Below are positions 44,026 through 54,942 of a DNA stretch of 64,000 nucleotides, piece by piece. The notes below the pieces were generated by a model. It did not search any database and was not told the DNA's origin. It saw nothing but the letters and a program-made list of their open reading frames with translations. Origin of the DNA: DATJLY01 sp963773665. GTDB lineage: Bacteria > Pseudomonadota > Alphaproteobacteria > ATCC43930 > CGMCC-115725. Location of the stretch: assembly GCA_963773665.1 (NCBI GenBank), contig CAVZBZ010000001.1, positions 248,001 through 312,000 of the forward strand, written 5' to 3'. Position 1 is the stretch's first letter. The number at the start of each line of letters is the position of its first letter. The position numbers were made by a program, and so were the translations under genes.

Positions 44026-45163
44026 TGCACCCTTCCCTTCCACGCGCCGCCCGTTCCGGCGTAATGGCGGCGCGCGGAATTGAGCGTCGCGCCAAGATAT
44101 ACTCCGGCGACGAGCGGCAGGAGCGGCGCCCAGAGGAGCGAGCGGCGATAGAAGACGCAGCATCGGTGCATATGACGCCGCCATGAGAAACCACGCGGCA
44201 AGGCCGAGCGCCGCCGGCGCCCCGCCCGCGAGCACGAGAAGCGGCGGCGCGAGATATACTCCCGCGAGGCCAAGCACCGTGCCGGCCAGAAGCAGCGGCG
44301 AACAGTTGAGCTGCGTATAGGCGGTGCGCGCCACCATCGCCCACAAATCGGCCATGCGCGGATAGGGCCTGAGACTTCGCGTTGCGTGCGTCATCGCAAG
44401 AAGGATCGCGCCGCCGCTCTCCTTCACCCTGCGCGCCAAGGCGCAATCGTCGATGAGCGCGCCGCGGATCGCGCCGAAGCCGCCGATGCGGCGCAAGGCC
44501 TCGCGCCGCAGCAGCACGCAGCCGCCCGCCGCCGCCGCCGTGCGTTGCTTCGCGATCGTTCACCCAGGCGAAGGGATAGAGCATGGCGAAGAAGAACACG
44601 AAGGCGGGGACGAGAAAGCGCTCGGCCCACGCCTCGCAGCGCAGCTTCACCATGAGCGAAACGAGATCGCGCCGGCCACGCCTCGAGTGCGCGCGACGAG
44701 CGCGGAAAGATTCTCGCGGTGATGCGCGATGTCGGCATCGGTGAAGAGATAGAGATCGGGTGCCGCACCCGCTGCCTCGAGAGCATCGACGCCCTCGGCG
44801 AGCGCCCAGAGTTTTCCGGTCCAGCCGGGCGGCAGCGGTGCCGCCGCGACGATTGTGAGCCGCCCGGCCGCGCCCGCTTTTTCCGCGGCCTCGCGCGCGA
44901 TCCGGGCGGTGCCGTCGCTGCTGTGGTCGTCGACCAGCACGATGGCGAATTCGCCGAGATAATCTTGCGCGAGGAGCGATGCGATGGCGGCGCCAATGGT
45001 CGCCGCCTCGTCGCGCGCGGGGACGATGGCGGCGACGCTGGGCCAGCGTCGCGGGCTCGGCGGCGCGCGGCAAACTGCGCGGCAGCCAGAAGAAGCCGCG
45101 CGCGAGCAGCAGATAGAGCCATGCGGCAAGCGCCACGCCAGCGAGGACGAGGGTCGCGCTCAC
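44007..45163 (-). pseudogene. hpnB: hpnB (hopanoid-associated glycosyltransferase), frameshifted in this sequence
   Basis: Membrane-bound GT2-type glycosyltransferase. It starts at GTG 45163 with SATLVLAGVALAAWLYLLLAR (N-terminal helix). The GT-A core follows, with AAIVPARDEAATIGAAI and the DxD-like YLFTDADIAHH. Then VKLRCEAWAERFLVPAFVFFFAM, AAAAGGCVLLRREALRRIGGFG and the C-terminal helices ending LVAGVYLGATLNSARRHY. These pieces fall in different frames, with switches near 45050, 44670, 44558 and 44150. The overall length (about 385 codons) and order are normal. GTGA overlap with hpnA. Confidence 0.85.
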
Positions 45164-46167
45164 GGGCACATGCCTTGGCGATCGGAACCAGGCGATCGCT
45201 TCGGCGAGGCCCTCGCCCGCGGGCCGCGCCTCGTAGCCCAGCTCGTGCTTTGCCTTGGCCGAGCTGAAGAACATCTTCTTCCGCGCCATGCGCAGCCCGT
45301 CGAGCGTGACGAACGGCTCGTTGCCGGTCGCCATGCCCCATGCCTCGGCGGCAATCGCCACCGGCCAGACCGCGGCGATCGGCAGGCAGAATGCCGGCGG
45401 CTCGCGGCCGCAGATGCGGGCGATGTCGTCGAGGATTTCGGCGAGCGTCATGTCGTCGCCGCCAAGGATGTAGCGCTCGCCGATCCGGCCGTAGCGCTCG
45501 GCCAAAAGATGGCCCGCCGCCACGTCGTCGACATGGACGAGGTTGAGGCCGGTATCGACGAAAGCGGGCATGCGGCCCGACGCGGCCTCGACGATCATGC
45601 GGCCGGTCGGCGTCGGCTTGATGTCGCGCGGGCCGATCGGCGTCGAGGGATTGACGATGACCGCCGGCAGGCCGCGCTCCATGACGAGGCGCTTCACCGC
45701 GTCCTCGGCCAGGAATTTCGAGCGCTTGTAGGGGCCGATCATGTCCTGGAGCGTGCTTGGGCGTCGTCCTCGTCGGCGGGCACGCCGGTCGATGTGGCGC
45801 CCAAGGTCGCGACGCTGCTGGTATAGACGATGCGCCCGACGCCCGCCTCGAGCGCGGCGTGCATGAGGCGCTGCGTGCCGTCGACATTGGCTGCGAACAT
45901 CGCGTCGGGATCGCGCACCCAGAGCCGGTAGTCGGCGGCGACGTGATAGAGCACGCCAACGCCCTCGACCGCGGCGACGAGCGAGGGAAAATCCTCGAGG
46001 CTGCCGAATGCCTCCTCGACCTCGAGGCCTTCGAGATTGCGGCGGTCGCTCGACCGGCGCAGCAGCACGCGCACGCGCCGTCCCTCGGCGAGGAGCGCGC
46101 GCACCACCGCCGAGCCGACGAAGCCGGTGGCGCCGGTCACGAGCACGAGATCCGGAGATGACGACAT
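45160..46167 (-). pseudogene. hpnA: hpnA (hopanoid-associated NAD-dependent sugar epimerase), frameshifted in this sequence
   Basis: Extended-SDR protein, about 335 codons. It starts at ATG 46167 with LVLVTGATGFVGSAVVRALL (NAD-binding GxxGxxG). YTSSVATLG carries the catalytic Ser region. After a frame change near 45760 comes GPYKRSKFLAEDAV with the catalytic YxxxK. Next are VNPSTPIGPRDIKPTPTGR and LNLVHVDDVAAGH. A second switch near 45183 is needed to reach the expected TGA at 45160, which overlaps the hpnB GTG. It is the first hpn gene of the operon after dxr. Confidence 0.85.
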
Positions 46168-46172
46168 GAGCG

Positions 46173-47384
46173 TCAGGCCCGGACGCCCAACCCGTTGCCG
46201 ATGACACGGCGCGCGACGGCGCGCGCTGTGTCATCGAGCGCATAGACATCGTCGAGGCTTGCGACGCTGGCATCGGGCAGCGCCTCGAGCGCTCGCTCGA
46301 CGACGCGCGGCGATATCGAGAAAGCCGATGCGGCGCTCGAGGAAGGATGCCACCGCGACCTCGTTCGCCGCATTGAGCACGAGGGGCGCGCCGCCGCCCT
46401 CCTCGAGCGCCGCCCGCGCGAGACGCAGCGCCGGAAAGCGCGCGGGGTCGGGCGCCTCGAAGGTGAGCTGCGCGAGCTTCGCCAGGTCGAGCCGCGGGCT
46501 CGGCGCGCCGATCCGCTCGGGCCAGCCGAGCGCGTTGGCGATGGGCGTGCGCATGTCGGGCGAGCCCAATTGCGCCAGCACCGAGCCGTCGCTGTAGTAG
46601 ACGAGGCCGTGCACGACCGACTGCGGATGGACGACGACGTCGAGCCGGGCGCTGTCGAGGTCGAAAAGATGGTGCGCCTCGATGACCTCGAGCCCCTTGT
46701 TCATCATGGTCGCCGAATCGACCGAGATCTTGGCGCCCATGCGCCAGTTGGGATGCGCCACTGCCTCCTCCGGCGTAGCATCCTCCATTTCCGCATAGCT
46801 GCGTTTCAGGAACGGGCCGCCGCTCGCGGTCAGGATGATGCGCTCGATGGCGGCGCGCTGCTCGAAGGCGAAGACCTGGAAGATGGCGTTGTGCTCGCTG
46901 TCCACCGGCAGGAGCCGCGCGCCGCAGCGCTTCGCCTCGTCGGTGACGAGCGCGCCGGCGCAGACCAGCGCCTCCTTGTTGGCGAGCGCCACCATGCGCC
47001 GCGGCGCACCGCCGCCATGGTGGGTGCAAGCCCGGCCGCGCCGACGATCGCCGCCATGACCCAGGTCGGCGGGGCGCGCGGCGGCCTCGACCACGGCGGC
47101 AGCACCGGCCCCGGTCTCGATCCCGCTACCGGCGAGCGCCGCCTTCAAGACGCCCATATTGCGTATCGTCGGCCACCGCGGCGTAGCGCGCGCCGAGGCG
47201 GCGCGCCTGCTCGGCCAGGAGGGCCGCGTTCTTGTGCGCGACCAGCGCCTCGACCTGCGTACGCGTCGGGATCGGCCGCCAGAAGCTCGACCGTGTTGCG
47301 GCCGACCGAACCGGTCGAGCCGAGAACCGTGACCCGGCGCGGTCGTTCGCGGAATTTCGGCAGTAGCGGAGCGGTCTCCGTCAT
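46173..47384 (-). pseudogene. dxr: dxr (1-deoxy-D-xylulose 5-phosphate reductoisomerase), frameshifted in this sequence
   Basis: Second MEP-pathway enzyme, about 404 codons from ATG 47384. All expected segments exist, spread over three frames. They are VTVLGSTGSVGRNTVELL (NADPH site), QVEALVAHKNAALLAEQARR, WVMAAIVGAAGLAPTMAAV and VALANKEALVCAGALV. Then SEHNAIFQVF, TASGGPFL, HPNWRMGAKISVDSATMMNKGLE, and the C-terminal VVERALEALPDASVASLDDVY. Frame switches are near 47262, 47155, 47064, 47000 and 46318. dxr is normally essential where dxs and ispH are used, so sequencing error is the simplest explanation. It heads the hpn operon, 5 bp before hpnA. Confidence 0.88.
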
Positions 47385-47500
47385 CAGGACCTTTATCCCC
47401 CTCCATGGGGCCGGGTATTGATAGGGGCAAGCCGGCCTTCCGTAAACGCCCGGCGCGACCCCTGGGCGCGCTGCGCCGGTCCGGGCCGGCAGGGGTTCGG

Positions 47501-47528
47501 CTTGAAATATCGCGATACGTTCCCATTT
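47501..47528 (+). promoter_or_regulatory. Sigma-32 (RpoH) heat-shock promoter of hsp20-lon
   Basis: CTTGAAA at 47501-47507 and CCCATTT at 47522-47528, separated by 14 bp. This is an almost ideal match to the RpoH consensus, 43 bp before the hsp20 ATG. It lies in the divergent region shared with dxr. Confidence 0.8.
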
Positions 47529-47570
47529 TGGCAGGTAATTATTCCTCGAACCGGAACGAAGCGAAGACCC

Positions 47571-47975
47571 ATGCCGCCGCGCTCGCACGAAGCCTGGATG
47601 TGGGCGGAAGCCTGCGAAGCGCTGGCGCGCGCCGAGCGTCTGCAGCGCGAATTCTTCCGCCTAGGCCCCCCCTCGGAGCGGCCGAGCTGGGAGCCGCCGA
47701 TCGACGTGTTCGAGACCGATGACGCATTGTGGATCGTGGCGGCGCTGCCCGGAGTCGATGCGGCCGCGGTCGAGATCGGCATCAAGGACGGCATCCTCGT
47801 CATCGCCGGCGTCCGCCGCCCGCCGCGCCAGCAGCGCGAGGCGGCAATCCACCGGCTCGAAGTGCCGCAAGGGCGATTTGCGCGCCGGATCGCGCTGCCG
47901 GGCGGACGGTACGAAGTCACGCGCCGCGACATAAGCGACGGACTGCTGACGCTCGTGCTGCAAAAGCACAGGTAA
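47571..47975 (+). CDS. Hsp20/alpha-crystallin family small heat-shock protein
   Basis: 134-residue holdase chaperone. The alpha-crystallin domain (about 45-130) begins PIDVFETDDALWIVAALPGVD and continues through VEIGIKDGILVIAGVRR. It ends RFARRIALPGGRYEVTRRDISDGLLTLVLQK, where the usual A-x-x-x-N-G-x-L is represented by SDGLLTL. The short N-terminal arm is Trp/Glu-rich. ATG 47571 lies downstream of a sigma-32 promoter. The lon gene starts 4 bp after its stop, so chaperone and protease are made together under heat stress. Confidence 0.9.
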   Translation: MPPRSHEAWMWAEACEALARAERLQREFFRLGPPSERPSWEPPIDVFETDDALWIVAALPGVDAAAVEIGIKDGILVIAGVRRPPRQQREAAIHRLEVPQGRFARRIALPGGRYEVTRRDISDGLLTLVLQKHR

Positions 47976-47979
47976 AAGC

Positions 47980-50346
<2,367 letters not shown>

Positions 50347-50510
50347 CGCCCGTCGTTTTTTGTCGCCGCAACCATCCCGCGAATTGCCGCTTGTCGCGCC
50401 AGCGCATGTGGCGGGCGCGGGCACTTGCGCCGTCCTCATGCGTTGGCGGGAAGCAGCGCCCGGCGCCTGTCATCGGTCGCCGGGCCCCTCCACGAGAGGA
50501 GTGATCGGCA

Positions 50511-50957
50511 ATGGCGCAAACCGGATTTGGCGGAACCGAGCCGCGGCGCTGGCAGGACTGGGCCAATTTGGTCCTCGCCGTGTGGCTTTTCATCTCGCCC
50601 TGGGTGCTGAACTTCACCGCCGGCGGCACCGCCGTCGGCACGGGCATCCCGGCCGCAGTCGGCGCATTCTCTGTCGCGGCCTGGGACGCCTGGATCTTCG
50701 GCATCGTCACCGCGGTCGTGGTGCTCTGGGCGATGATCCAGTTCGCTTCCTGGCAGGAATGGATCGGCCTGCTGATCGGCATCTGGCTGTTCGCGGCGCC
50801 CTGGGTCCTGGGCTTCGCCGGGGTGCGGAACGCGGCGTGGGATCACTGGGTCGTCGGCGTGCTGATCTTCGTGATTTCGCTGTCGGCGCTCTCCTACGCG
50901 CGCGCGCTGACCGCGAGCTACACGCACGCGGGCGACAAGCCGCGCGATCGCCACTAG
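50511..50957 (+). CDS. SPW repeat membrane protein
   Basis: 148-residue integral membrane protein with two copies of the SPW repeat (WLFISPWVLNF near residue 26 and WLFAAPWVLGF near 92). There are four hydrophobic helices. The N-terminus (GGTEPRRWQDWANL) and C-terminus (THAGDKPRDRH) are cytoplasmic-like. The function of SPW proteins is unknown. It follows lon by 164 bp. A strong 9-bp GC hairpin begins at its stop codon. Confidence 0.83.
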   Translation: MAQTGFGGTEPRRWQDWANLVLAVWLFISPWVLNFTAGGTAVGTGIPAAVGAFSVAAWDAWIFGIVTAVVVLWAMIQFASWQEWIGLLIGIWLFAAPWVLGFAGVRNAAWDHWVVGVLIFVISLSALSYARALTASYTHAGDKPRDRH

Positions 50958-50980
50958 CCGGGCGCACGCCCCGCCCGGCT
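50956..50980 (+). terminator. GC hairpin at the end of the SPW gene
   Basis: Perfect 9-bp stem (AGCCGGGCG pairing with CGCCCGGCT) with a 7-nt loop, starting in the TAG stop codon. It lacks a T tract, so termination strength is uncertain. Confidence 0.55.
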
Positions 50981-51011
50981 TGACTCCGGGGCGCGGCGCC
51001 TCGACGCTGAC

Positions 51012-51035
51012 CCGGCCGCGGCCGAACGCGGCCGG
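51012..51035 (+). other. Leader hairpin before the beta-oxidation fusion gene
   Basis: Perfect 9-bp stem CCGGCCGCG/CGCGGCCGG with a six-base loop, ending 17 bp before the ATG at 51053 and next to the AGAAG ribosome-binding region. It might affect translation or simply reflect GC-rich composition. Confidence 0.4.
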
Positions 51036-51052
51036 ATCGGCGGAGAAGCAGA

Positions 51053-53131
51053 ATGGCAGGCGCCGCTTCATTGGTGCGACGCGAGACCATCGGCAGCGTC
51101 GCACTCCTCAAGCTTGACAACCCGCCGGTCAATGCGATGAGCCACGCGCTGCGCTCGTCGCTGCAGGCGGCGCTCGGCGAGGCGCTCGCCGACAAAGGCG
51201 TGAGCGCGATCGTGCTCATCGGCGCGGGCCGCACCTTCATCGCCGGAGCCGACATCACCGAGTTCGGCAAGCCGCGCGCCGAGCCGCTGACGCCGACGCT
51301 GATCGACACGATCGAGCGGGCGCAGAAACCCGTCATCGCCGCGATCCACGGGGTGGCGCTGGGCGGCGGGCTCGAGCTTGCGATGGGCTGCCACTGGCGC
51401 ATCGCCGCGGCGGACGCGCGCGTCGGGCAGCCCGAGGTGAAGCTCGGCCTCATCCCCGGCGCCGGCGGGACGCAGCGCCTGCCCCGGCTCGTCGGCTTGG
51501 CAAAGGCGCTCGAGATGATCTGCGGCGGCGAGCCGGTTTCCGCCACGGAGGCGCAGGCGCTCGGCCTTGTCGACGAGATCGCTGCGGGGCCGCTCGAGGC
51601 CGCCGCAGTCGCGATGGCCGAACGGCTGTTACGCGAAAAATCGCCGCTTCGGCGCGTGCGCGATCTGCCGGCGCCCATGGCCGAAGGCGACGCGGTGTCA
51701 CGCTATCGCACCGGGCTCGACCGGCGGCGGCGCGGCGCCATCGCGCCCGTACGCTGCGCCGAGGCAGTCGAGGCGGCTTCCTCCCTGCCGTTCGACCAGG
51801 GCCTCGCCAAGGAGCGCGAGATGTTTCTCGAACTCCTCAACGGCGACCAGGCGAAGGCGCAGCGCTATTTCTTCTTCGCCGAGCGCGCCGCGGCCAAAGT
51901 CCCGGACCTCGCGGAGGACGCACCCACAGCGCCCGTCGCGCGCGCGGCGGTGATCGGCGCCGGCACGATGGGCGGCGGCATCGCCATGTGCTTCGCCAAC
52001 GCCGGCATTCCGGTCACGGTCATCGACGAGAGCCGCGAGGCGCTCGACCGCGGCCTCGCCGCCGTGCGGCGCAACTACCAGAGCGCGCGCGGCATGAGCG
52101 AGGACGAGATCGAGCGGCGCATGGCGCTGATCGCGCCGTCGATCGAGCTTGCCGATGTCGCCGCTGCCGACGTGGTGATCGAGGCGGTGTTCGAGGACCT
52201 GCCGCTGAAGCAGGAGGTGTTCCGAAAACTCGACGCGGTCGCAAAACAAGGCGCCATCGTCGCGACCAACACCTCGTATCAGGATGTGGATGCAATCGCC
52301 GCCGCGACGGCGCATCCGGAACGCGTGCTCGGCATGCATTTCTTCAGCCCGGCGAACGTGATGCGGCTCGTCGAGGTGGTGCGCGGCGACAAGACGGCGA
52401 AGCCGGTGCTTGCCGCGGCGCTCGCGCTGTCGCGCCGGCTGCGCAAGGTGCCGGTCACGGTCGGCGTCTGTTATGGCTTCGTCGGCAACCGCATGCTGTC
52501 GCTCCGGAGCCGCGCAGTGGAGCGGCTGCTGCTCGAAGGCGCGCTGCCACAGGAGATCGACGCGGCGCTCGTCGGGTTCGGCTTTCCGATGGGTCCGCTC
52601 GCAGCGGCCGATCTTGCCGGGCTCGATGTCGGCTGGCGCGCGCGGAAGGCGCGCGGCACGGTCTTTCCCATCGCCGACGCGATCTGCGAGGCCGGGCGCT
52701 TCGGCCAGAAGACCAATGCCGGCTATTATCATTACGAGCCGGGCAGCCGCGCGCCGCTCGCCGATCCCGAGGTGGAGCGCATCATCGCCGGCATCTCGGC
52801 GCGCCTGGGCGTCGCGCGGCGCAAGATCGACGCGGCCGAGATCGTCGAGCGCGCGCTTCTGCCGATGGTGAACGAAGGGGCGCGCATCATCGAGGAGAAG
52901 ATCGCGCAGCGGCCGTCCGACATCGACGTGATCTGGGTCTATGGCTATGGCTGGCCGGTCCATCGCGGCGGGCCGATGTTCTATGCCGACGGCTTGGGCC
53001 TCAAAACCGTGGCTCAGCGCCTCGCCGAGCAGTCGAAGAAGCTCGACGACCCGGCGCTCGCACCGGCGCCGCTCCTCGCGCGGCTCGCGGGCGAAGGAAA
53101 GGGATTCGCCGATCTCGGCGGCGGCGCCTGA
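51053..53131 (+). CDS. 3-hydroxyacyl-CoA dehydrogenase / enoyl-CoA hydratase fusion (FadB/FadJ-like)
   Basis: 692-residue bifunctional beta-oxidation protein. The N-terminal crotonase domain (1-190) has the oxyanion-hole segments AGADITEFG and GVALGGGLELAMGCHW, and the catalytic Glu region VGQPEVKLGLIPGAGGTQ. The NAD domain starts at VIGAGTMGGGIAMCFANAG (about 298-316). The catalytic His is in GMHFFSPANVMRLVEVV. Two C-terminal HAD helical domains end VYGYGWPVHRGGPMFYAD. No thiolase (fadA) is adjacent. Acyl-CoA chain preference unknown. Confidence 0.93.
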   Translation: MAGAASLVRRETIGSVALLKLDNPPVNAMSHALRSSLQAALGEALADKGVSAIVLIGAGRTFIAGADITEFGKPRAEPLTPTLIDTIERAQKPVIAAIHGVALGGGLELAMGCHWRIAAADARVGQPEVKLGLIPGAGGTQRLPRLVGLAKALEMICGGEPVSATEAQALGLVDEIAAGPLEAAAVAMAERLLREKSPLRRVRDLPAPMAEGDAVSRYRTGLDRRRRGAIAPVRCAEAVEAASSLPFDQGLAKEREMFLELLNGDQAKAQRYFFFAERAAAKVPDLAEDAPTAPVARAAVIGAGTMGGGIAMCFANAGIPVTVIDESREALDRGLAAVRRNYQSARGMSEDEIERRMALIAPSIELADVAAADVVIEAVFEDLPLKQEVFRKLDAVAKQGAIVATNTSYQDVDAIAAATAHPERVLGMHFFSPANVMRLVEVVRGDKTAKPVLAAALALSRRLRKVPVTVGVCYGFVGNRMLSLRSRAVERLLLEGALPQEIDAALVGFGFPMGPLAAADLAGLDVGWRARKARGTVFPIADAICEAGRFGQKTNAGYYHYEPGSRAPLADPEVERIIAGISARLGVARRKIDAAEIVERALLPMVNEGARIIEEKIAQRPSDIDVIWVYGYGWPVHRGGPMFYADGLGLKTVAQRLAEQSKKLDDPALAPAPLLARLAGEGKGFADLGGGA

Positions 53132-53134
53132 AGC

Positions 53135-53890
53135 TCAGCCGTGGCGCAGGTCGGGCGTCGCGAAATCGCAAATCTCGTAGCCGAGGCCCTCGGGAATGCG
53201 GATGCGCGTGCCCGACGGCGTGTCGTAGATCTCGGGACAGATCGGCACGATCGCGGGCGCCGATGCCGCAGCGGCGAGCGAGCGCGCCACATCTTCGCTC
53301 GCCGCAAGCCGCATAAGGTTGAGCCGCGTCGCAAAGATGAGACGGCGGCGCCCGGCCTCGCCTTCGGCGAGTGCCGCGCTGGGGCTGAGCCACAGGATCT
53401 CCACCGCCTCGCGCCCGTCGGCCAAGGGAGCCTGACCGGCCGGCGCGCAGGCCAGGAAGAAGTGCGTGTCGTAGCGCTTCGGCGAACGCTCGGGCGTCAC
53501 CCAGTGCGAGAACGGCACGAGCCGGTCGGTCGCCAGTTCGATCTCGCCGCCGGCGAGGACGGATGCGAAATCGCGCGCCGCCAAGTCATGGCCAGCGACG
53601 AGCCCGTCTTCGCCGCGGCGCCGCGCCAGCAGGATCCCGGCTTCCTCGTAGCTCTCGCGAATGGCGGCGACGCGAAATGCCATTGCCGCATCATCGGCGC
53701 CCGGAACCGCGCGGCAGCGCGCGAGCGTCGCGGGCACGGCGTCCGCTTCGTCGACCCGGCCGCCCGGGAACACCAAGGCGCCGGAGAAAAACGCGTCGCG
53801 ATGGCGCTCGAGCATCAGCACCTCGAGGCCTTGGGCGCCGTCGCGCAGCAGCAGCAGCGTCGCGGCAGGAAGCGGATCGACCGGGGTCAA
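53135..53890 (-). CDS. NUDIX hydrolase, NUDT19/RNR type
   Basis: 251-residue pyrophosphatase. The Nudix box is split by an insertion, as in the NUDT7/NUDT19 group that acts on CoA derivatives. GALVFPGGRVDEAD is followed about 20 residues later by AFRVAAIRESYEEAGILLA (REUxEE). TTG 53890 overlaps the stop of the upstream solute-binding-like gene (TTGA). No ATG or GTG is available before the first beta-strand (AATLLLLRDGAQG). Convergent with the beta-oxidation gene (3-bp gap). An acyl-CoA-related role would fit that neighbour but is inference. Confidence 0.82.
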   Translation of the reverse strand: MTPVDPLPAATLLLLRDGAQGLEVLMLERHRDAFFSGALVFPGGRVDEADAVPATLARCRAVPGADDAAMAFRVAAIRESYEEAGILLARRRGEDGLVAGHDLAARDFASVLAGGEIELATDRLVPFSHWVTPERSPKRYDTHFFLACAPAGQAPLADGREAVEILWLSPSAALAEGEAGRRRLIFATRLNLMRLAASEDVARSLAAAASAPAIVPICPEIYDTPSGTRIRIPEGLGYEICDFATPDLRHG

Positions 53891-54879
53891 ATCTTGAACG
53901 CTTCGAAAGTTTCGGGCGCGAACAGCTCTTCGGGCTTGAATCGCCGCGCGGAAAGACCCTGCTCGTGGTGATAGCGCAGGAAAGTGTCGAGCACGTGGCG
54001 GTTCGCCTCGAGGCCATAGGGCCACCAATCCGCGCCCATTTCGCGCTTCGTCTCTTCGACATAGGCGATTTGCCACGGCAGCATCGTCTTGATCGCGGCG
54101 ACGACGTCGAGGTTTTCCATGGCGCGCCGCTTTGCCTCGACGAAAGCCTTGGCGAGCGATTGCGCGACCCAGGGATGCGCACGGTAGAGATCGCGCCTCA
54201 GCACCACCGTATGCATGATCGGGAAGATGCGGGTCTTGCGGAAATAGGCGCGCTCGACCTCGATGTAGTTCTCGAACAGGCGCCGGACGCGGTCGGGCCT
54301 TGTGCGGAAGGTCGAGGGATTGCGCGGCGCCGTGATCGCGTCGAGCTCGCCCTCGGCCAGCATGGCGGAGAGCGTCTTGCCGGGCGGGATCGGACGGACG
54401 CGGAATTTCGCCGGCAGGTCGAGCGCCACCTTTTCCTCGCGGCCCGGATCCTCCTCGCCGCCGGTGAAATAGTCGGGCGAGGCCGGATCGACGCCGTATT
54501 CGTCGGCCAGGATGCCGCGCTGCCACACGGGCGCGGTGAGCTGGTATTCGGGCACGCCGATGCGCTTGCCGGCAAGGTCCTTGGGCTCGCGGATGCCGCT
54601 CGCGGCCGACACGAAGATGCCGTTGTGGCGGAAGAGGCGCGAGGGAAAGACGGGTATGGCGATGAACGGTGAATTGCCCCGCGCCAGCGACACCACATAG
54701 GACGACAGCGACATCTCCGCCGCGTCGAACTCGCGATGGCGCAGCATGCGGAAGAACGTCTCCTCGACCGGCAGCTCGAGTACGTTGAGGTCGATGCCGT
54801 CGGGCACGACGCTGCCGTCGGCGAGCGGCCGGGCGCGATCGTAGTCCCAGCAGGCGAGCGTGAGGTTGAGCTTCGACAT
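53887..54879 (-). CDS. Solute-binding-like protein related to 4,5-dihydroxyphthalate decarboxylase (paralogue)
   Basis: 330-residue two-lobe binding-protein fold without a signal peptide. LNLTLACWDYDRARPLADG, REFDAAEMSLSSYVVSLARG, GKRIGVPEYQLTAPVWQRGIL and RRFKPEELFAPETF parallel the protein at 15080-16081 throughout. Members of this group include 4,5-dihydroxyphthalate decarboxylase and NMT1-like binding proteins. The ATG at 54879 has GGGGATAGGA upstream; an alternative start is six codons earlier. Translationally coupled to the NUDIX gene and divergent from a GlcG/HbpS-like gene. Reaction unknown. Confidence 0.74.
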   Translation of the reverse strand: MSKLNLTLACWDYDRARPLADGSVVPDGIDLNVLELPVEETFFRMLRHREFDAAEMSLSSYVVSLARGNSPFIAIPVFPSRLFRHNGIFVSAASGIREPKDLAGKRIGVPEYQLTAPVWQRGILADEYGVDPASPDYFTGGEEDPGREEKVALDLPAKFRVRPIPPGKTLSAMLAEGELDAITAPRNPSTFRTRPDRVRRLFENYIEVERAYFRKTRIFPIMHTVVLRRDLYRAHPWVAQSLAKAFVEAKRRAMENLDVVAAIKTMLPWQIAYVEETKREMGADWWPYGLEANRHVLDTFLRYHHEQGLSARRFKPEELFAPETFEAFKI

Positions 54880-54942
54880 TCCTATCCCCGCGGCCAAAAT
54901 CCGCGCCTATGATAGCGGAGCTTAAGGACCGAGGAGAGAGAG

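Noticed and set aside
43712..47029. Single continuous minus-strand reading frame of about 1,100 codons across hpnC to dxr
   Set aside because: It stitches together in-frame and out-of-frame pieces of four genes because GC-rich DNA has few stops and the indels shuffle frames. The true proteins are hpnC, hpnB, hpnA and dxr.
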